Assembly (NCBI RefSeq): GCF_014287635.1
Contig: NZ_JACOPH010000006.1
Span: forward strand, 1 to 64,000
DNA from: Roseburia zhanii
Lineage (GTDB): Bacteria; Bacillota; Clostridia; Lachnospirales; Lachnospiraceae
Reading direction: 5' to 3'
Length of the DNA stretch: 64,000 nt
Of the stretch, positions 59,836 through 64,000 are shown piece after piece. Position 1 is the stretch's first letter. Every line of letters starts with the position of its first letter. The position numbers and the translations under genes are program-made. Under the pieces are notes generated by a model. The model ran no database searches. It was not told where the DNA came from and saw only the letters and a list, made by a program, of their open reading frames with translations.

Positions 59836-62364
59836 TTACTCTACGTTTTTCAAAGCCTCATCCATCGGGATCCGTTTGATCCTTCCAAAATCAAAGAACA
59901 GCACTATGAGATATCCGATCAGCACAAATCCAAACATCTGTAAATATCCGACCGACTGCATGACAAACGCAAACCAGCCGCTGTAACTAAACATGATGAT
60001 TTTCCATGCCAGCTTCATAACAGATACACCAATCAGCGTGCCTAATGCCGCTTCAATGACCACCACGATCGTTGTGGACATCAGATACAGGCTTGCAATT
60101 TCCTTATTGTCATATCCTAAGATCTTCGTCATAGAAATTGCATTTTCATTTTTTTCAATAATGATCTTTGTCAAGAGGTAGATCAGTACGGTTGATAACA
60201 ACACGCACAAAATCTGGAAATACTGCATCATCGAGCCCATCGTGTGATCTAACTGGTCACTCATCTTCGTAATATCCCGTTCTGTAATCACCGTGGCAAT
60301 ATCATCTTTGGAAATATCGGTGATCTCGCGATCACTAAGATAACCGGTAAATTCTTCGTCATCATAGTCAAACATTTCACGGAAACGCTCGACCGGCATA
60401 AATACAGCAATGCTCTGGCTCCTGTCATATGTGCCTGCGATTTTAAAATGATACTGCTTATTTTCATATTTTTCATCGAGATCAACTGTATCACCGACTG
60501 CAAGATCATATTTTTCTGCAAATGAGTCAGAGATGTAAACCGTATTTTCCTTTAGATCGTCAATATCTTTGATCTTTACATATTTGCTGTCCGGCTCTAC
60601 TCCGTATACGGAAATCTCCTCGTCAATGGAATTTCCTTTTTTCTGCAGGGAAGTCAGACAGAATCTTTCTGCGTCTTTTACTTTTGTATCGATCACGTTT
60701 TTATCTTCGTCCTGATAGGATTTTAAGATATACTGGTACTTAGAAAACATCAGCTCTGTCACATGATCCTGATAATAATCTAACGTCGATGGCATTCCGA
60801 CTGCCATGGCTAACATGACCATGATAAATGAAATTCCCGCAAGCAGAATGATATAGTTCGGCAGGTTCTGGAAAATGATACGCAGACGGAAACGGTTGAT
60901 GAATTTCCATTTCGGTAAACGCATTGCCTTTTTGCGTTTCGTCTTTTTTAAGTCATGGCGTAAAAACTGTAACGGCGTATGCTGCATCATTCTTACGATC
61001 ACGATCAGATTCACAATGACCATCAGGCACACCGGAATCAGTGTGGTCTTAAGAAATGCCTCTGCATTCCAGATTGTTTCATAGGCCGGCAGACTGTAGC
61101 TTGAATAATACATGGAAACGACAACATTTTTAAACACTGTATAGCCTAACAGATTGCCCACGATAGCTGCAACAAAAGTTACGATGACCGGTGTGGAAAT
61201 GTAATGAGCGATCAATTCGCCTTTTGTATATCCAGATGCTCTTAAAGTTCCGATTGCTGAAGATTCTTTTGTAATTGTATTGCTGATCGTAATGGCAAAG
61301 ATAAATGCAATGATCACGATCAGAATATCTAAGAGTACTCCTCCCATTGCCTCATCGGAGCTCATATCATCTGTTGCAAACGTGATTGCCGGATTTGCAT
61401 ATGCCGGCACATAATCTTCCATCTCATCCTCATATACAACTGTCTGTGTCAGAAGTGCTTTTAAGAAATCATCCGAAGCATTCTTTTCTTCCTGTTCTGT
61501 TTCTTTTCTATCCTCGCAGCGCCATGCATACGCATAATGAATGCTTTCTTTTAAACGGTCAAATCCTTCGTCTGTTACCATTCCTACATTAAATTTTAAT
61601 GCATCAAACATCAGATCGGTTGTTTTTTCATGCAGAGTTGCATAATTGACATATGCGATCAGACCGGTAACTGTATACGTTTCTCCACCGACTGTAATCG
61701 TATCTCCCACAGTAATTCCCACATTATCTGCATGCATACGGTCAACTGCGATCTCATTTTCTGTTTCCGGTAACGCTCCATCTAATACACATGCAAGGTT
61801 CACATCGTCTGTCTTAGCATATACACGGATCGTTCCATCGGATCTGCCATCGTTATCGTGATCTTCGCTTTCATTACGGAAGAAATCTTCGTAGACATTT
61901 ACCTTCTCTGCTTTAAAATCAGGATCGTTTAACTCATAGTCTTCTTCCGCTTCTTTATATTCTTTATCAATCTTATCAGAAACCTCTTTCCAGGCTTCAT
62001 CATATGCCATCTGATACATTTCATTATGTTCGGTACCAAAGGTTTCTTCTAACTTCTCCTCTAATTCCTTTTTGGCTTTGTCGGTATAATATTGTTTTAC
62101 ATCGGCTTTTTCTCCTGTTTCGATTGCTTCTAACAAGTCTTTGTCTGCTTTTTTCTTTAATTCAAAATGACCGTCTTCTCTTTTATACTTTGTGACACTC
62201 TCTGTTGCCGCCTGCATCATACTTCCGTTTGCAACATACATTCCTGATACAAACCCGATCGTTAAGATCAAAAAGAGTGCTACCACTAAATATTTTTTCC
62301 AGTCACCGAAAAATTCTCTTGAAATACGTTTTTTTAAGGGATTTTTAATCTTTTTATTCTTCAT
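59836..62364 (-). CDS. FtsX/MacB-type ABC transporter permease
   Basis: An 842-residue permease with one N-terminal transmembrane helix (about 25-48), a large extracytoplasmic domain (about 50-335) rich in Glu/Lys coiled coil plus a MacB-PCD-like part, three membrane helices with an FtsX domain (about 345-470), another helix and a second periplasmic-type domain (about 520-690), and a final FtsX triplet (about 700-835). It is the usual partner of LolD/MacB ATPases and probably works mechanically on peptides or envelope components. Start at 62364, 13 nt after the ATPase stop, with AAGGGG upstream. Confidence 0.88.
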   Translation of the reverse strand: MKNKKIKNPLKKRISREFFGDWKKYLVVALFLILTIGFVSGMYVANGSMMQAATESVTKYKREDGHFELKKKADKDLLEAIETGEKADVKQYYTDKAKKELEEKLEETFGTEHNEMYQMAYDEAWKEVSDKIDKEYKEAEEDYELNDPDFKAEKVNVYEDFFRNESEDHDNDGRSDGTIRVYAKTDDVNLACVLDGALPETENEIAVDRMHADNVGITVGDTITVGGETYTVTGLIAYVNYATLHEKTTDLMFDALKFNVGMVTDEGFDRLKESIHYAYAWRCEDRKETEQEEKNASDDFLKALLTQTVVYEDEMEDYVPAYANPAITFATDDMSSDEAMGGVLLDILIVIIAFIFAITISNTITKESSAIGTLRASGYTKGELIAHYISTPVIVTFVAAIVGNLLGYTVFKNVVVSMYYSSYSLPAYETIWNAEAFLKTTLIPVCLMVIVNLIVIVRMMQHTPLQFLRHDLKKTKRKKAMRLPKWKFINRFRLRIIFQNLPNYIILLAGISFIMVMLAMAVGMPSTLDYYQDHVTELMFSKYQYILKSYQDEDKNVIDTKVKDAERFCLTSLQKKGNSIDEEISVYGVEPDSKYVKIKDIDDLKENTVYISDSFAEKYDLAVGDTVDLDEKYENKQYHFKIAGTYDRSQSIAVFMPVERFREMFDYDDEEFTGYLSDREITDISKDDIATVITERDITKMSDQLDHTMGSMMQYFQILCVLLSTVLIYLLTKIIIEKNENAISMTKILGYDNKEIASLYLMSTTIVVVIEAALGTLIGVSVMKLAWKIIMFSYSGWFAFVMQSVGYLQMFGFVLIGYLIVLFFDFGRIKRIPMDEALKNVE

Positions 62365-62376
62365 ATCACACACCCC

Positions 62377-63093
62377 TTACCACTCAAGATCAGCCGCCGA
62401 AACCTTATTGGTATTGATATGATTATAGCGGACTGCACCATCACGCAGTTTGATCACATGATCTGCCATATCTTTGATCGCTTCATTATGTGTTACCATG
62501 ATCACCGTATTTCCGTATTTCTTATTTACGTCCTCGATCAGCTTTAAGATCTCTTTAGAAGTCTGATAATCTAATGCTCCGGTCGGCTCATCACAAAGCA
62601 AGATATCAGGATTCTTAACGATCGCCCTGCCGATCGACACACGCTGCTGCTGTCCGCCGGAAAGCTGGTTCGGAAGTTTGTAGCGGTGGTCATAAAGCCC
62701 TAGTGTATGTAACAGATCGTCAATATCAAGCGGCGTATCGGATAAATAAGCACCGACTTCAATATTTTCTTTGACATTTAGATTTGCGATCAGATTGTAC
62801 ATCTGGAATACATAACCTAAATGCTTTCTTCTGTATTCGGTCAGCTTCTTTTCTCCTAAATCCTCTAACTTATCCCCATTGATGGAAATATAACCGGAAT
62901 CTGCACCGTCAATTCCACCGATGATATTAAGCAGTGTGGATTTTCCGGAACCGGAAGGGCCAAGCAGTACGCAGAACTCGCCTTTTGCAACGGAAAAATT
63001 CATTCCCCGAAGGACTTCCTGCCGTGTTTCCCCACTTCCGAATCCTTTCTGTAAATCAACGATCTCTAAAAATTTCTTTTCATTCTCTGGCAT
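62377..63093 (-). CDS. ABC transporter ATP-binding protein (MacB/LolD family)
   Basis: A 238-residue ATPase: Walker [11 protein letters not shown]-loop [16 protein letters not shown], signature [15 protein letters not shown], Walker [13 protein letters not shown] and switch His in MVTHNEAI. The FQxYNLI/LTVxEN type is characteristic of the MacB/LolD/FtsE group. Middle gene of HMA-protein, ATPase and permease; 33 nt after the first. Confidence 0.95.
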   Translation of the reverse strand: MPENEKKFLEIVDLQKGFGSGETRQEVLRGMNFSVAKGEFCVLLGPSGSGKSTLLNIIGGIDGADSGYISINGDKLEDLGEKKLTEYRRKHLGYVFQMYNLIANLNVKENIEVGAYLSDTPLDIDDLLHTLGLYDHRYKLPNQLSGGQQQRVSIGRAIVKNPDILLCDEPTGALDYQTSKEILKLIEDVNKKYGNTVIMVTHNEAIKDMADHVIKLRDGAVRYNHINTNKVSAADLEW

Positions 63094-63126
63094 ATAAACT
63101 CCTCTCCCTTTTACCTTTTCTATGAA

Positions 63127-63375
63127 TTAGCGGTGAAATAAGCCTTTCTTTACATACGGTTCTGTCTGCATGGACACTAACTCATATCCTGTATCTGCGA
63201 TTGCTTTTTTTAATGCTTCTTCCTCTAGCGGTTCTTCTGTGATGATCTCCGTTTTGCCTTTCTTATGCGAAGACGTCACTTTGTTTACCTGAAACTGTCT
63301 GCGGATCGTGTCATTGATATGGGATTCACACATCCCGCAGGACATTCCGTTTATGTCTAATGTCTGTTTTACCAT
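63127..63375 (-). CDS. heavy-metal-associated (HMA) domain protein, CopZ-like
   Basis: An 82-residue ferredoxin-like HMA protein with the metal site GMSCGMCE (Cys-x-x-Cys) near residue 10. The sequence departs from CopZ after strand 2 (a Lys-rich SSHKKGKTEI segment) and has a Lys/Arg/His-rich tail. Such proteins bind Cu(I), Zn or similar ions and deliver them to a transporter. It is the first gene of the HMA-ABC-permease operon and sits behind a promoter with an AGTTAG-N6-CTAACT operator, so its expression probably answers to a metal-dependent repressor. Confidence 0.85.
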   Translation of the reverse strand: MVKQTLDINGMSCGMCESHINDTIRRQFQVNKVTSSHKKGKTEIITEEPLEEEALKKAIADTGYELVSMQTEPYVKKGLFHR

Positions 63376-63417
63376 AACTGCCTCCTGTTTTCTCTTATTG
63401 AGAGATTATTACATTTT

Positions 63418-63441
63418 AGTTAGTTTTCGCTAACTATTATA
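63418..63441 (-). promoter_or_regulatory. promoter -10 with AGTTAG-N6-CTAACT operator
   Basis: TATAAT on the minus strand (63441-63436) is immediately followed by AGTTAG-N6-CTAACT (63435-63418). The extended palindrome (TTAGTTAG...) recalls DtxR-type metal boxes, though the spacer is longer than the classic 19-bp IdeR/DtxR site. A weak -35 lies 16-17 nt upstream. Confidence 0.65.
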
Positions 63442-63496
63442 GCATGTTTTTCCATTTTGTCTTGTGGTGCAGGTGAGAAAGTTTATCAGTTATGTA

Positions 63497-63578
63497 GATT
63501 CGGGTGTCAAAAGGTGGTTCACAGCTTTGTGCAATCTGCCAGTCAAAAAACTTGAAACCGCCTTTTGACACCCGAATC
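63497..63578. mobile_element. 82-bp internally deleted relative of the 312-bp element
   Basis: Termini GATTCGGGTGTCAAAAGG in both orientations. The interior GCTTTGTGCAATCTGCCAGT matches the right half of the element at 40569-40880. No target duplication is evident. Confidence 0.7.
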
Positions 63579-63589
63579 CTATACACAAA

Positions 63590-63624
63590 AAAAAGACCTA
63601 TCTAAGTTCCATCACTTAGATAGG
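63590..63624 (-). terminator. terminator of the acyl carrier protein operon
   Basis: Minus strand CCTATCTAAG-TGATGGAA-CTTAGATAGG followed by TCTTTTTTTT. Confidence 0.9.
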
Positions 63625-63639
63625 CCCACACAAAAATTA

Positions 63640-63879
63640 CTAATTCTCTTTAAAGTCTTCAATCAACTCATACATCGCCTCTGCGGAATTGAAATTATCC
63701 GGAATGATCTCATCACTTGGGATCAGCACACCGTAGACTTCTGCGACCTCCGATATGATTGAGATGATATCTAACGATTCTAACAGCCCGTCATCAACTA
63801 ATGCCTGCTCCTTTGTAAAATCCACATTTGGTTTGATCTTCTTAAGTAATTTTAAAAATTCTTCCATCTGTTTATGCAT
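63640..63879 (-). CDS. acyl carrier protein
   Basis: A 79-residue carrier protein. DDGLLESLDIISI carries the Ser (in D/E-S-L) that accepts 4'-phosphopantetheine, with the acidic helix II that partner enzymes bind. It overlaps by 8 nt the end of an AMP-ligase gene, so it probably serves as that ligase's acceptor rather than as the fatty-acid-synthase ACP. D-alanine (DltC-like) or an acyl group for a lipid or polyketide are alternatives. Confidence 0.85.
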   Translation of the reverse strand: MHKQMEEFLKLLKKIKPNVDFTKEQALVDDGLLESLDIISIISEVAEVYGVLIPSDEIIPDNFNSAEAMYELIEDFKEN

Positions 63880-64000
63880 CCTTTCTTTCTGATTCTTTGA
63901 TATATTGTCTGATCTCCTTGCGGAGAAGACTACCTTTAAACGTTTTCGGCAGTTGATCCGTATAATAAATGGCTCTCGGCAGTTTGTATGCTTCTACTCT
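63872..64000 (-). CDS. C-terminal end of an AMP-dependent synthetase/ligase (partial)
   Basis: Forty-two codons plus TAA, running off the right edge. EAYKLPRAIYYTDQLPKTFK followed by GSLLRKEIR is the C-terminal ANL-superfamily signature (P-K-T-x-x-G-K/S-[IL]-x-R), with Lys replaced by Ser at the usual acylation-loop position, reading FKGSLLR. It adenylates an acid and loads the carrier protein encoded next. Confidence 0.8.
   Translation of the reverse strand, partial: RVEAYKLPRAIYYTDQLPKTFKGSLLRKEIRQYIKESERKDA

Overview
The window reads as a chromosomal segment of a low-to-mid GC, spore-lineage Firmicute, most likely a gut Lachnospiraceae (Roseburia/Agathobacter/Butyrivibrio-like). This rests on AGGAGG-type ribosome sites, many intrinsic terminators, spoIIQ/spoIID homologues, an FMN riboswitch in front of ribD-ribE-ribBA-ribH, a butanol-dehydrogenase-type iron ADH, BspA-like surface proteins and GH43 glycan enzymes. 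The genus call is inference; no rRNA or tRNA gene was seen.

Layout. 1-7 kb: start codon of a leftward gene at the very edge, a divergent regulatory region, cyclophilin, uracil permease, Mrp ATPase and a large secreted GH43 protein. 7-14.5 kb: HD-GYP response regulator plus HPt protein, a dehydrogenase, a cation/proton antiporter under a fluoride riboswitch, a HicA-like remnant, an SseB-like protein, an unannotated 23-residue Cys-rich peptide gene, a DUF1275 membrane protein, and mgtE behind a leader-peptide attenuator. 14.5-22.5 kb: two sigma/partner pairs facing each other, a CobW-type GTPase, an EAL signalling protein and a HAD phosphatase. 22.5-36.5 kb: carB, a sugar isomerase/xylulokinase operon with a divergent LacI regulator, a sugar kinase/nucleotidyltransferase pair, and the riboflavin operon. 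36.6-46 kb: two very large secreted surface proteins sharing a C-terminal cassette, separated by a 312-bp palindromic element. 46-53.3 kb: iron ADH, RidA, three small membrane/coiled-coil genes, a double hemerythrin, queT with a preQ1-I-like leader, traX and a collapsed diguanylate cyclase. 53.3-64 kb: DEAD-box helicase, GIY-YIG protein, diguanylate cyclase, rsmA-spoIID-spoIIQ, an HMA/ABC/FtsX operon, and an acyl carrier protein with the end of its AMP-ligase.

Genes that appear to work together: ribDE-BA-H make riboflavin, and the 1.6 kb-residue surface protein carries a flavinylation motif; that protein's promoter and the HMA/ABC promoter share an AGTTAG-N6-CTAACT operator just downstream of the -10. 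Several signalling proteins (HD-GYP, EAL, GGDEF and a broken GGDEF) point to active c-di-GMP metabolism.

Non-coding signals are the richest part of the window: fluoride, FMN and probable preQ1 riboswitches; the mgtE leader with mutually exclusive hairpins; a 33-nt tandem-hairpin element found four times just upstream of start codons, always in sense orientation; two MITE-like families with target-site duplications; and a sigma-E promoter sitting inside the rsmA terminator that would make spoIID mRNA leaderless.
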